Positions 17,151 to 25,691 are shown, counted from the first letter of the stretch. The stretch: 64,000 bases of DNA from Leifsonia xyli (GCA_001647635.1 CP014761.1:2542001-2606000); one strand, 5' to 3'. A program made the numbers and translations. Notes: generated by a model from the letters alone, not told the origin.

Positions 17151-17941
17151 TCAGCTCCGCCCGATCCGGCGCGCCGACGCGACCGCCGCATCCACGCCGT
17201 CCCACCAGGGCTCGCCGTGGCCGGGCAGGATGGTGCGCGCTCCGGTCGCGAGGATCGTGTCCAGCGTCCTGAGAGCCATCTCGGAGTCCGCCGTCGCCGC
17301 GCCCGCGATGATCTGGGCGCCCGGGATCCCCTTGTAGGGGTCCAGGGTGACGATCGCGTCCCCGCTGAGCAGCGTCTCCCGGTCGCGCAGGAGCAGGGCG
17401 CAGTGCCGAAGGTGTGGCCGGGGGTGAAGACGACCTCCGGGTGTCCGGGGAGGTCGAGCCTCCCCTCGCTGGGGAGCTCCGAGACGTCCTCGACGCCCGT
17501 CACACGCAACGCGCCGGCCTTCACCATGCCGGCGACGGCGCCGATCGACCGCGGGTACAGGAAGGGATAGACGAACGGCGTGTGCTCGCGCTTGTAGCGG
17601 TAGGGATGCGCGGCGAGGCGCCGATCCTCGGCGTGCACGAACACCGGGACGCCGAGCTCCTCGATCGCCCGCTCGGCGAACCCGACGTGGTCGAAGTGCC
17701 CGTGGGTCAGCACGATGCCCTGCAGGTCGCGCATCCGCAGGCCCACCTCGTGGGCTGCGTGCACCAGCGGACCCCAGGTCTTCGGGAACGCCGCATCCAC
17801 GAGCGTCCAGGCGTCGCCGTCGGCCAGGAGGTAGCAGTTCGTGGACGCGTGCTCGAGCCGATGGACGCCCGGCACGACCTGCGGCGTCAGGCGCGGCGCC
17901 GCTCTCCGGCGGTCGGGCGTCAGGGGGATGGTCCGGGTCAT
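17151..17941 (-). pseudogene. MBL-fold metallo-hydrolase, single-base frameshift
   Basis: The gene reads as a metallo-beta-lactamase-fold hydrolase from ATG 17941: ASTNCYLLADGDAWTLVDAA, zinc motif THGHFDHVG, then FTPGHTFG. At about 17404-17408 the frame breaks. The continuation, HCALLLRDRETLLSGDAIVT through ILPGHGEPWWDG, lies in the next frame and ends at 17151. The total length is one base short of a multiple of three, and adding one base restores a GHTFGHCALL motif with its zinc histidine. Either the gene is inactivated (the product would lack the last metal ligands) or this is a base missed in a GC-rich run during sequencing. It is convergent with the helicase. Confidence 0.85.
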
Positions 17942-18042
17942 AGTGCCGTCGTACCCGTGTCATCCGGACGGGCGCAGGGCTTGACAGGGGAGGCGGAATC
18001 ATCGGCCACCCCCTAAGCTGTTCCGCGGGAAAGGGGAATCGT

Positions 18043-18597
18043 ATGAGCGCGATCGCTGTGCACGAGTTCGTCTCGCTGGACGGAGTTTTCGAGGATCCGT
18101 CGTGGACGGCCGAGTTCGGTTTCGATCCGGAGATGGGCGAGGACATCGGGCGGATCACGCGGCAGTCGGATGCGATCCTCCTCGGCCGGCGCACGTTCGA
18201 GATGTTCGCGCCCGCCTGGTCGCAGCGCACCGCCGCCGACGACCCCGGCGCCCCGTTCTTCAACGACAGCCCGAAGGCGGTCGTCAGCTCGTCGCTCGAC
18301 GACGCGGCGGCGGAGCGCACCTGGTCCAACTCCCGGTCGCTCGGCGCCTACGACGCCGACCGCATCCGCGAGTTCGCCGACGGGTACCAGGGCGTCTACG
18401 TGAGCGGCTCCGGCTCGCTCGTGCGGTCGCTGCTCGCCGACGGTCTGCTCGGATCGCTGCACCTGTTCGTCTATCCCGTGGTCCGGGGCACCGGCGCCCG
18501 CCTGTTCCCCGACGGGAGCGCGCCGGCGACGCTGCGGCTGCGGCACCACGACGCCTACGACAACGGCGTCCTCCACCTCCACTACACCGCCGCCTGA
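18043..18597 (+). CDS. Dihydrofolate reductase / RibD C-terminal family protein
   Basis: A 184-aa single-domain reductase-like protein. The opening VHEFVSLDGVFEDPSW, the central ILLGRRTFEMFAPAW and the later VYVSGSGSLVRSLLADGL and LHLFVYPVVRGTGARLF follow the DHFR-like RibD C-terminal fold. Many such actinobacterial proteins are NADPH-dependent reductases of unknown substrate; it is not the housekeeping FolA. The start at 18043 has a strong AAAGGGGAA upstream. Confidence 0.88.
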   Translation: MSAIAVHEFVSLDGVFEDPSWTAEFGFDPEMGEDIGRITRQSDAILLGRRTFEMFAPAWSQRTAADDPGAPFFNDSPKAVVSSSLDDAAAERTWSNSRSLGAYDADRIREFADGYQGVYVSGSGSLVRSLLADGLLGSLHLFVYPVVRGTGARLFPDGSAPATLRLRHHDAYDNGVLHLHYTAA

Positions 18598-18621
18598 CGC
18601 CGCGTCCGCGCCGCGTCACGA

Positions 18622-18650
18622 TTGAGGTCGCCAGGCGTCCTCATTAACGA
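18622..18650 (+). promoter_or_regulatory. Promoter with spacer dyad, ABC exporter operon
   Basis: TTGAGG (18622-18627), a 17-nt spacer and TAACGA (18645-18650) make a plausible sigma-70-type promoter. GAGGtCGCCaGGCGtCCTC at 18624-18642 is symmetric except for two T/T positions and covers the spacer, as an operator would. Confidence 0.55.
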
Positions 18651-18659
18651 ATAGCGTCG

Positions 18660-18685
18660 GTGGTGCCGAGGATGATCGGCACCAC
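18660..18685 (+). promoter_or_regulatory. 10-bp perfect hairpin in the ABC exporter leader
   Basis: GTGGTGCCGA at 18660-18669 pairs exactly with TCGGCACCAC at 18676-18685 around a 6-nt loop. With the promoter placed at 18622-18650 it would form at the very 5' end of the transcript, 28 nt before the GTG start. It could be an RNA stem or a second operator. Confidence 0.5.
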
Positions 18686-18712
18686 AACCTACACAGCACA
18701 CCGGGAACCACT

Positions 18713-20446
18713 GTGACTCTGCTTCGTCTCTCGCTCCGCTTCGTGCGCCCGTACTGGCGCGCGGTTACCGCGGTCGTGATCCTCCAGTTGATCGCGACCA
18801 TGGCCGCCCTCTACCTGCCGACGCTCAACGCCGACATCATCGACAAGGGCGTCGTCACGGGCGACACCGACTTCATCTGGCGCACCGGCGGCATGATGCT
18901 CATCGTCTGCTTCGTGCAGGTGATCGCCGCCGTCGCGGCCACCTACTTCGGCGCTCGCGCGTCCATGTCGGCCGGCGCCGACATCCGGCGCTCCTTCTAC
19001 CGCAAGGTGGATGCGCTGCCCTCGCTCGACCTCGCCCGCTGGGGCACGCCGACGCTCATCACCCGCAACACGAACGACGTGCAGCAGGTGCAGATGCTGC
19101 TGCTGATGACGTTCAACTTCATGGTGTCCACACCGATCATGTGCATCGCCGGCATCATCTTCGCCGTTCGGGTCGACGCGGGCCTCTCCTGGCTGATCTG
19201 GGTGTCCGTCGCCGTGCTGTTCATCGTGGTCGGCATCCTGGTCACCATCCTGCTTCCGATGTTCCGCATCATGCAGGAGCGAATCGACGGGGTGAACGGG
19301 GTCATCCGCGAGCAGATCGTGGGCATCCGCGTGATCCGCGCGTTCGTCCGCGAGAAGTTCGAGACCGAGCGCTACGACGACGCGAACACTGCCCTCACGC
19401 GCATCTCGGTGAAGGTCGGCAACGTGTTCGTGCTGATGTTCCCGATCATCATGCTCATCCTGAACGCGGCGACGGTCGCGGTGCTGTGGTTCGGCGGTCA
19501 CCGGGTCGACCAGGGCGACATCCAGATCGGGGCGCTGACGGCGTTCCTGCAGTACCTGCTGCAGATCCTCGTCGCGGTCATGATGGGCGTCTTCATGGCG
19601 ATGATGATCCCGCGCGCGATGGTCTGCGCCGAGCGCATCGACGAGGTGCTGAGCGCCGTGCCGAGCTCCAGGGCCGAGGGCACCGGCGCATCGGCGCTGC
19701 CGGTGGACGGCCGGGTCGAGGTCCAGGATGTGACGTTCGGCTACCCGGGCGCCGAGAAGCCGGTCCTGAGCGATGTGTCGTTCACCGCCGAGGCCGGCCG
19801 GGTCACGGCGATCGTCGGGTCGACCGGTTCGGGCAAGACGACGCTCGTGTCGGTCATCGCGAACCTGTTCACGCCGCAGAAGGGCCGCGTGCGCATCGGC
19901 GGAGTGCCGGTGGACGAGCTCGACCGGAAGCAGGTCGCGGGCGTGCTGGGTCTGGTGCCGCAGCGTCCGTACCTCTTCTCCGGCACGATCGCCTCGAACC
20001 TGCGCTTCGGCCGGCCGGACGCGACCGACGAGGAGCTGTGGGAGGCGCTGCGCGTGGCGCAGGCGGAGGACTTCGTCCGCGCCAAGGATCGCGGCCTCGA
20101 CGAGCGGATCGCCCAGGGCGGGACGAACGTCTCCGGCGGTCAGCGCCAGCGGCTCTGCATCGCCCGCGCCCTCGTCGCCCGCCCGAAGGTGTTCCTCTTC
20201 GACGACTCGTTCTCGGCCCTCGACGTCGCCACGGACGCGCGGTTGAGACGGGCGCTCGCCGACTCGACCGGGGATGCGGCGGTGATCGTGGTCGCGCAGC
20301 GCGTCTCCACGATCCGCGAGGCGGACACCATCATCGTCATGGACGACGGCCGGGTCGTCGGCCAGGGCACGCACGACGAACTGCTCGAGTCGAACGAGAC
20401 CTACCGCGAGATCGTCGAGTCGCAGCTGAGCCTGGAGGTGGCCTGA
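18713..20446 (+). CDS. ABC exporter half-transporter, degenerate ATPase site
   Basis: A 577-aa protein with six membrane segments (residues about 15-310) fused to an ATP-binding domain. Walker A is GSTGSGKTT (about 367-375), the signature NVSGGQRQR, and Walker B reads VFLFDDSFSALD, with Asp where the catalytic Glu is expected. This degenerate site is typical of one half of heterodimeric exporters of the TM287/288 or LmrCD kind. The partner starts 1 bp after the stop. Together they probably export drugs or lipids. GTG start at 18713. Confidence 0.93.
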   Translation: MTLLRLSLRFVRPYWRAVTAVVILQLIATMAALYLPTLNADIIDKGVVTGDTDFIWRTGGMMLIVCFVQVIAAVAATYFGARASMSAGADIRRSFYRKVDALPSLDLARWGTPTLITRNTNDVQQVQMLLLMTFNFMVSTPIMCIAGIIFAVRVDAGLSWLIWVSVAVLFIVVGILVTILLPMFRIMQERIDGVNGVIREQIVGIRVIRAFVREKFETERYDDANTALTRISVKVGNVFVLMFPIIMLILNAATVAVLWFGGHRVDQGDIQIGALTAFLQYLLQILVAVMMGVFMAMMIPRAMVCAERIDEVLSAVPSSRAEGTGASALPVDGRVEVQDVTFGYPGAEKPVLSDVSFTAEAGRVTAIVGSTGSGKTTLVSVIANLFTPQKGRVRIGGVPVDELDRKQVAGVLGLVPQRPYLFSGTIASNLRFGRPDATDEELWEALRVAQAEDFVRAKDRGLDERIAQGGTNVSGGQRQRLCIARALVARPKVFLFDDSFSALDVATDARLRRALADSTGDAAVIVVAQRVSTIREADTIIVMDDGRVVGQGTHDELLESNETYREIVESQLSLEVA

Positions 20447-20447
20447 G

Positions 20448-22421
20448 ATGGCACGCACCACGGAACGCACGAAGCGCGGCGGTCGTCCCCAGCCGGGACA
20501 GGAGCCGACGGCGAAGGACATCGTCCTCGACGAGCTCGAGGAGGAGTATGACTTCACGCCCGGCGAGGGCGACGGCGACATGTTCGGCGGCGCGCCCGCC
20601 AAGAAGGCCGAGAACTTCTGGCCGTCGTTCAAGCGACTGATGGGCCTGCTCAAGCCGGAGTGGCTCGGGATGGCGTGGGTCACGCTGCTCACGGTCGTGT
20701 CCGTCGTTCTCGTCGTCATCGCGCCGAAGATCCTCGGCGATGCGACCAACGTCATCTTCCAGGGCGTTGTCGTCACCAAGCAGGGCGTCGACTTCACGGA
20801 GCTCGGTCGTCTGCTGACGGTCGTGCTCGCCTTCTACCTCGTGGCGTCGCTGCTGCAGTGGTGGCAGGGGTACCTGCTCAACGCGCTCGTGATGCGCGTG
20901 ATCTACGGCCTGCGCAAGGACGTCGAGGCGAAGCTCAACCGCCTGCCGCTGAGCTACTTCGACACCCGCCAGCGGGGCGACCTCATGTCGCGCGTCACGA
21001 ACGACGTCGACAACATCCAGACGGCGCTGCAGCAGGCGTTCTCGCAGCTGATCCAGTCGGTTCTGATGGTCATCGGGATCGGCATCGCCATGTTCATCGT
21101 CTCCTGGCAGCTCGCGCTCATCGCGCTCATCTCGATTCCGCTGTCGGGCGTGATCGCGGGCGTGATCGGGTCGCGGTCGCAGAAGCTGTTCCGCACGCAG
21201 TGGGCGTCCACCGGTGCGCTGAACGGCCACATCGAGGAGTCGTATTCGGGACTCGAGCTGGTGCGCGCGTTCGGGCGCGACGAGGTCATGCTGGCGGAGT
21301 TCGACGGGCGCAACTCGACGCTGCGGGGCGCGCAGGTCGGGGCGCAGTTCGTGTCGGGCAGCATCATGCCGTCCATGAACTTCGTCTCCTACCTCTCCTA
21401 TGTGCTTATCGCGGTCATCGGGGCGCTCATGGTCACCGGCGGGACCCTCACGCTCGGTGCCGCGCAGGCCTTCATCCAGTACTCGCGCGAGTTCTCGCAG
21501 CCGATCGGGCAGATCGCCGGCATGGCGAACATGCTGCAGTCGGGCGTCGCGTCCGCGGAGCGGACGTTCGAGTTCCTCGACTCCGAGGAGCAGACGCCGG
21601 ACACCGACACGGAGCACCTGCCGGAGCGTGCCGACGGCCGCGTCGAGCTCGACCACGTCGACTTCTCCTACGACCCCGAGACGGAGCTCATCCAGGACCT
21701 CTCGCTCAAGGTGCAGCCGGGGAGCACGGTCGCCATCGTCGGGCCGACCGGCGCGGGCAAGACGACGCTTGTCAACCTGATCATGCGCTTCTACGAGCTG
21801 AGCGGGGGCACGATCCGTCTCGACGGCATCGACACCACCCGCCTCTCGCGCGCCGAGCTGCGCGGCCAGGTAGGGATGGTCCTGCAGGACGCGTGGCTGT
21901 TCTCGGGCACGATCCGCGAGAACATCCGCTACGGCCGCCTCGACGCGACCGACGACGAGGTGATCGCCGCGGCCAAGGCCACCATGGTCGACCGCTTCGT
22001 GCGGCAGCTGCCGGACGGCTACGACACCGTGATCGACGCCGAGGGCGGCAACGTCTCGGCCGGCGAGCGTCAGCTGATCACCATCGCCCGCGCGTTCATC
22101 GCCAACCCGTCGCTGCTCATCCTCGACGAGGCGACCTCCTCGGTCGACACCCGCACCGAGCTGCTGGTGCAGCACGCGATGGCGGCGCTGCGGACCGACC
22201 GCACGTCGTTCGTCATCGCGCACCGGCTCTCCACGATCCGCGATGCGCACACCATCCTGGTGATGGAGCACGGACGCATCGTCGAGCAGGGCGACCACGC
22301 GACGCTGCTCGCACGTCGTGGCGCCTACTACGAGCTCTACATGACCCAGTTCCGCGGCGATGACGCGGAGTCGGAGGAGACCCGCGAGGAGCAGGAGCAG
22401 GCCGAGGTCGCCGCGCCGTAG
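20448..22421 (+). CDS. ABC exporter half-transporter, canonical ATPase site
   Basis: A 657-aa partner of the preceding gene. A hydrophilic N-terminal tail of about 60 residues, rich in Glu/Asp/Gly, precedes six membrane segments. The ATPase part has Walker A GPTGAGKTT, signature NVSAGERQL and Walker B LLILDEATSSVD with the catalytic Glu intact. A Glu/Arg-rich tail (SEEREE-type composition) ends the protein. The complementary consensus and degenerate sites of the two genes support an obligate heterodimer. The start is 1 bp after the first gene. Confidence 0.93.
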   Translation: MARTTERTKRGGRPQPGQEPTAKDIVLDELEEEYDFTPGEGDGDMFGGAPAKKAENFWPSFKRLMGLLKPEWLGMAWVTLLTVVSVVLVVIAPKILGDATNVIFQGVVVTKQGVDFTELGRLLTVVLAFYLVASLLQWWQGYLLNALVMRVIYGLRKDVEAKLNRLPLSYFDTRQRGDLMSRVTNDVDNIQTALQQAFSQLIQSVLMVIGIGIAMFIVSWQLALIALISIPLSGVIAGVIGSRSQKLFRTQWASTGALNGHIEESYSGLELVRAFGRDEVMLAEFDGRNSTLRGAQVGAQFVSGSIMPSMNFVSYLSYVLIAVIGALMVTGGTLTLGAAQAFIQYSREFSQPIGQIAGMANMLQSGVASAERTFEFLDSEEQTPDTDTEHLPERADGRVELDHVDFSYDPETELIQDLSLKVQPGSTVAIVGPTGAGKTTLVNLIMRFYELSGGTIRLDGIDTTRLSRAELRGQVGMVLQDAWLFSGTIRENIRYGRLDATDDEVIAAAKATMVDRFVRQLPDGYDTVIDAEGGNVSAGERQLITIARAFIANPSLLILDEATSSVDTRTELLVQHAMAALRTDRTSFVIAHRLSTIRDAHTILVMEHGRIVEQGDHATLLARRGAYYELYMTQFRGDDAESEETREEQEQAEVAAP

Positions 22422-22485
22422 GGGCCGAGAGTAGTGCGCGGACCGCTAGCGGGGTTGGGCGGCCCGCGCACCGGACTCCATACAA

Positions 22486-22527
22486 CGGTGGTGGCGCCGG
22501 CGCGTCACGCGCTTGACGCCACCGCCG
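22486..22527. terminator. Hairpin between convergent ABC exporter and unknown gene
   Basis: CGGTGGTGGCG at 22486-22496 pairs with CGCCACCGCCG at 22517-22527, with one wobble. The loop itself contains GCGCGT/ACGCGC. It lies between convergent genes, so a bidirectional terminator is likely. Confidence 0.5.
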
Positions 22528-22561
22528 CCGCGTGTAGCTAGAACAGCCGTTCCAGCGCCGG

Positions 22562-23131
22562 CTACCGCTTCACGATCTTCGCGACCGTCCGCACCGCGAT
22601 CACGCCGGCGAGCACCCACGGACCGACCACGATGATCGGGTCGAGCCAGGTGTGCTTGACGTCCGCGCGCCCCTGGCCGAAGCGGGACGACAGCGGATGG
22701 TGTCCCGCCTCCGCGAGAACGCCCGACTCGGTGATCGGGTCGTCGGGCCGACGGCTGGCGAGCGACCTCAGGTGCGAACCGATCGCATCCACCCGGTCAC
22801 CGGCGACCAGCAGCAGCCAGTGCGCGGTCTGGCCTTCGCTGTACCGGTCGTAGGCGAAGCGGCGGATGGCGCCCGAGACGCCGTGCAGCGGCTGGGCGGT
22901 TCCGAAGACCGGCGGCATCTCGGTGTGCTCGACCGACCGCTCCCGTTTGCCGACTGGCTCCTGGCGCACCGGGTACGTCCAGTGCGCACCGGTGTCCTCC
23001 GGGTCCCTCAGCTTCTCGCGCGGATGCGACGGACGGTCGGCGAGGTCGCTGTCGGCGCCCCAGCCGGGGATGCGCTGCCGGAGCGCCTCCGGGTCGTACT
23101 TCTTGAAATGGTCGCTTGCGACGTAGGGCAT
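22562..23131 (-). CDS. Conserved-looking protein with C-terminal membrane anchor, unknown
   Basis: A 189-aa protein of unknown function. The first 150 residues are soluble and polar (MPYVASDHFKKYDPEALRQR at the start). A single hydrophobic segment near residues 163-183 (PIIVVGPWVLAGVIAVRTV) ends in a basic tail, so it is probably tail-anchored with its bulk in the cytoplasm. A strong AAGGAG precedes the ATG at 23131. It lies 13 bp downstream of the zinc alcohol dehydrogenase gene, almost certainly in one operon. Confidence 0.75.
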   Translation of the reverse strand: MPYVASDHFKKYDPEALRQRIPGWGADSDLADRPSHPREKLRDPEDTGAHWTYPVRQEPVGKRERSVEHTEMPPVFGTAQPLHGVSGAIRRFAYDRYSEGQTAHWLLLVAGDRVDAIGSHLRSLASRRPDDPITESGVLAEAGHHPLSSRFGQGRADVKHTWLDPIIVVGPWVLAGVIAVRTVAKIVKR

Positions 23132-23144
23132 GGCGTTCTCCTTC

Positions 23145-24293
23145 CTAGGCCGCGCTCGGAACGACGAGCGGCTTGATGATGCCGTCGAGCTTGTTCGAGA
23201 ACAGGTGGTACCCGTCCTGGATGTGCTCGAGCGGGATGCGGTGCGTCACGATCTCCGACGGCTTGAGATAGCCGTTGCGGACGTGCTCGAACAGCCGCGG
23301 CCACTGCCGCTTGACCGGGCACTGGTTGGTGTTGATCCGGAGGCCCTTGTTCATCGCGTCCCCGAACTTCACGGCACTGAACAGCGGGCCGTAGGCGCCC
23401 ATCACGGAGACCGTGCCGCCCTTGCGGACCGAATCGATCGCCCAGTTGCGCGCGACCGGCGAGCCGCCCTGCAGCTTCAGCTTCGCTGACGTGATGTGCT
23501 GCAGCGCCGAACCGTCCGCTTCCGCACCGACGGCGTCGATCACCCTGTCGGCGCCGAGCCCGTCGGTGAGGTACTTGACCGTGCGGACGATGTCGCCCTC
23601 CTCGACGAAGTTGTACGTCTCGGCCTGGGCGAACTCCTGCGCCTTCTGGAGGCGGTAGTTCATGTGGTCGACGACGATCACCCGGCCGGCTCCCATCAGC
23701 CAGGAGGACTTGGCCGCATAGAGCCCGATCGGCCCCGACCCGAAGACGACGACCGTGTCGCCCTCCTCGATCTCGGCGAGCTGCGCGCCGAAGTACCCGG
23801 TGGGGCACGCGTCGGTCAGTGTCACCGCGTCGTCGTCCGACATCCAGTCCGGGATGATCGTCGGGCCGACATCAGCGAACGGCACCCGGACGTACTCCGC
23901 CTGACCGCCGTCGTACCCACCCGTGGTGTGCGAGTAGCCGTAGATCCCGCCGACGGCCGTCGCGTTCGGGTTGACGTTGTGGCAGTTCGAGTAGAGCCCG
24001 CGGACGCAGAAGTAGCAGCTGCCGCAGAAGATGTTGAACGGCACCATCACGCGGTCGCCGACCTTCAGGTTCTGAACGTCCGCGCCCACCTCGTCCACGA
24101 CCCCGATGAACTCGTGGCCGAACGTGTGGCCGATGCGGGTGTCCGGCATCATGCCGTGATACAGGTGCAGGTCGGACCCGCAGATGGCGGCCAGCGTCAC
24201 ACGGACGATGGCATCGCCGGGATGCTCGATCTTCGGCCGGTCCTTCTCTTCGGCACGGACCTTGTACGGCCCGCGGTACGTCATCGCCAGCAT
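23145..24293 (-). CDS. Zinc-dependent alcohol/formaldehyde dehydrogenase family protein
   Basis: A 382-aa medium-chain dehydrogenase. The catalytic zinc ligands are in ICGSDLHLYHG and GHTFGHEFIG. The structural zinc cysteines lie in FCGSCYFCVRGLYSNC near residues 95-110. The NAD-binding glycine motif is VFGSGPIGLYAAKS near 190. The overall plan is that of glutathione-independent formaldehyde dehydrogenase-like proteins. It probably oxidises an alcohol or aldehyde during detoxification. AGAGGAG precedes the ATG at 24293. An inverted repeat about 80 bp upstream may serve control. Confidence 0.93.
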   Translation of the reverse strand: MLAMTYRGPYKVRAEEKDRPKIEHPGDAIVRVTLAAICGSDLHLYHGMMPDTRIGHTFGHEFIGVVDEVGADVQNLKVGDRVMVPFNIFCGSCYFCVRGLYSNCHNVNPNATAVGGIYGYSHTTGGYDGGQAEYVRVPFADVGPTIIPDWMSDDDAVTLTDACPTGYFGAQLAEIEEGDTVVVFGSGPIGLYAAKSSWLMGAGRVIVVDHMNYRLQKAQEFAQAETYNFVEEGDIVRTVKYLTDGLGADRVIDAVGAEADGSALQHITSAKLKLQGGSPVARNWAIDSVRKGGTVSVMGAYGPLFSAVKFGDAMNKGLRINTNQCPVKRQWPRLFEHVRNGYLKPSEIVTHRIPLEHIQDGYHLFSNKLDGIIKPLVVPSAA

Positions 24294-24373
24294 GAGGCTC
24301 CTCTCGTCGGTGGATGGGGTTCAGTCGATGCCCCACGCGGGGGCGCGTCGAGGAGTTGACACGACCCCGTGCC

Positions 24374-24395
24374 GGTGTAGTCCCGCCCATACACC
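24374..24395. promoter_or_regulatory. Inverted repeat GGTGTA-N10-TACACC
   Basis: GGTGTA at 24374-24379 and TACACC at 24390-24395 lie in the gap between the divergent dehydrogenase and 24455 genes. The form suits a dimeric regulator site. No regulator for it is identified. Confidence 0.35.
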
Positions 24396-24454
24396 GTTTT
24401 GCTAGGCAAGTGAACGAGTTGCCCTCCGGGGCGCCGCCGACGTAGAACGGGAGC

Positions 24455-24874
24455 ATGTCGAACGACCCCCGCGCCACGCTGCCGCCCGGCCCCGAATTCA
24501 AGTACGGCGGGTACACCGTCCAACTCGAGCCGGAGCACGGCCGCACGGGACGCTGGCGGGTCGTGGACGACGAGAACTACTACGGACTGATCACCGCATC
24601 CGACCCGATCAGCGGCGAGCCCGAGGTCCACTTCGCCGCGCACTTCCCGGGCGAGGAGGAGATCCCGCCGATGAAGATCGTCCCGTTCTGGACATCGGCG
24701 GTCGAGTTCCTGCTGGACGCGGGGGAGGGCGAGCCGCTCTGGGGTCTGCCGGACGACCGCACCGCCCCGCACCCGATCATCGCCGAGGACCTGCCGTCGT
24801 CCAGCCCGGACGCGGGGGAGGCGGCCGACGCGTCGGAGGATGTTGACGCGTCGGATAAATCCGACGTATCCTGA
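24455..24874 (+). CDS. Acidic hypothetical protein, 139 aa
   Basis: I do not recognise this protein. The first 105 residues are soluble with many aromatic and acidic positions (GGYTVQLEPEHGRTGRWRVV, then FWTSAVEFLLDAGEGEPLWG). The last 30 residues are a low-complexity Asp/Ser/Ala tail. A GGGAGC run precedes the ATG at 24455. The tail-coding DNA contains the promoter and palindromic operator of the next gene, so the tail sequence is partly constrained by regulation. Confidence 0.7.
   Translation: MSNDPRATLPPGPEFKYGGYTVQLEPEHGRTGRWRVVDDENYYGLITASDPISGEPEVHFAAHFPGEEEIPPMKIVPFWTSAVEFLLDAGEGEPLWGLPDDRTAPHPIIAEDLPSSSPDAGEAADASEDVDASDKSDVS
24843..24872 (+). promoter_or_regulatory. Promoter whose 18-bp spacer is a perfect palindrome
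   Basis: TTGACG (24843-24848) and TATCCT (24867-24872) are 18 bp apart, and the spacer CGTCGGATAAATCCGACG (24849-24866) is an exact inverted repeat. Transcription would begin at about 24878-24880, the GTG start of the ArsR gene, so the mRNA is probably leaderless and autorepressed. Confidence 0.7.
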
Positions 24875-24877
24875 CGT

Positions 24878-25225
24878 GTGTCCACCGATGTCTTCAGCGT
24901 GCTGGCGAATCCGGTCCGGCGCGACATCCTGACCGCCCTCCTGGAGCGGCCGCGCACTGTCACCGAGCTCGCCGAGGGTCGCGCCATCGGCCGGCCGGCT
25001 GTGTCCGAGCATCTGCAAGTGCTCATGCGGTCGGGCCTGGTGCGCGACGAGCGGCGCGGTCAACACCGCGTCTATCACCTGCACGCCGAGCGGCTGCAGG
25101 AGGTCGACGACTGGCTGCATCCCTTCGAGCACTACTGGCGAGGGCGGATGCGCGCGCTGCGCGACGTGCTCGACAGTGACGCGATCGGGCCGGACACCAC
25201 ATCCACCGACGAGAGACGATCATGA
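24878..25225 (+). CDS. ArsR family transcriptional regulator
   Basis: A 115-aa winged-helix repressor: VLANPVRRDILTALLERPRT, the recognition helix GRPAVSEHLQVLMRSGLV and the wing RRGQHRVYHL. No metal-binding cysteines of the CxC type are visible. It belongs to the group paired with AHSA1/SRPBCC genes, and such a gene follows with an ATGA overlap. GTG start at 24878. The palindrome in its own promoter is the probable binding site. Confidence 0.92.
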   Translation: MSTDVFSVLANPVRRDILTALLERPRTVTELAEGRAIGRPAVSEHLQVLMRSGLVRDERRGQHRVYHLHAERLQEVDDWLHPFEHYWRGRMRALRDVLDSDAIGPDTTSTDERRS

Positions 25226-25632
25226 CCGACACCACCACCCCCGTCATCGAGTGCGACGAGTTCCTGCCGCATCCGCCGGCCGCCGTCTGGCGCGCCATGA
25301 CCGATCCGGACCTCATCGCGCGGTGGTGGGCTCCCGGCGATGTGCGCGCCGAGGTCGGCCACCGCTTCACGCTCGACATGGGCGACTGGGGAATCCAGCG
25401 CTGCGAGGTCCTGGAGGTGCAGCCCGAGCGCCTCATCCGCTACAGCTTCGGCGAGGGCGTGATCGACACCACCATCACCTGGACGCTGGCGCCCGAGGGG
25501 ACCGGAACTCGGCTCTTCCTGCGCCACGAGGGGTTCGACCTCGACTCGCCGCTCGGACGCACGGCGCTCGAGGGCATGGGGCGCGGCTGGCCGGGCGTCG
25601 TGGCCGCCGTCGGCCGGGCGCTCGGCGACTGA
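25222..25632 (+). CDS. SRPBCC / AHSA1 domain protein
   Basis: A 136-aa single-domain protein of the START/Bet v1-like fold (AHSA1 type). It has the opening FLPHPPAAVWRAMTDPDLIARWW, then a beta-rich middle and the helix GMGRGWPGVVAAVGRAL at the end. It probably binds a small hydrophobic ligand; no catalytic function can be assigned. The ATG overlaps the ArsR stop by four bases, so the pair is coupled. A strong hairpin follows. Confidence 0.88.
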   Translation: MTDTTTPVIECDEFLPHPPAAVWRAMTDPDLIARWWAPGDVRAEVGHRFTLDMGDWGIQRCEVLEVQPERLIRYSFGEGVIDTTITWTLAPEGTGTRLFLRHEGFDLDSPLGRTALEGMGRGWPGVVAAVGRALGD

Positions 25633-25638
25633 GACGGC

Positions 25639-25672
25639 AGGAGGCCCGGAACCGAACGGTTCCGGGCCTCCT
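25639..25672. terminator. 15-bp perfect hairpin, convergent terminator
   Basis: AGGAGGCCCGGAACC at 25639-25653 pairs exactly with 25658-25672 around a GAAC loop. It lies between the convergent AHSA1 and HesB-like genes and can terminate both. Confidence 0.8.
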
Positions 25673-25691
25673 CGCGTCAGGCGCTGCTCGC

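Noticed and set aside
15131..17941. A single 936-codon minus-strand frame joining the MBL-fold start to the small 74-aa gene
   Set aside because: The middle 650 codons are antisense to the helicase. The frame arises only because the MBL gene is frameshifted and G+C-rich DNA lacks stops.
17981..17986. TTGACA upstream of the DHFR-like gene
   Set aside because: No -10 element lies at 16-19 bp; the nearest T-A-rich hexamer is 28 bp away, so a promoter is not supported.
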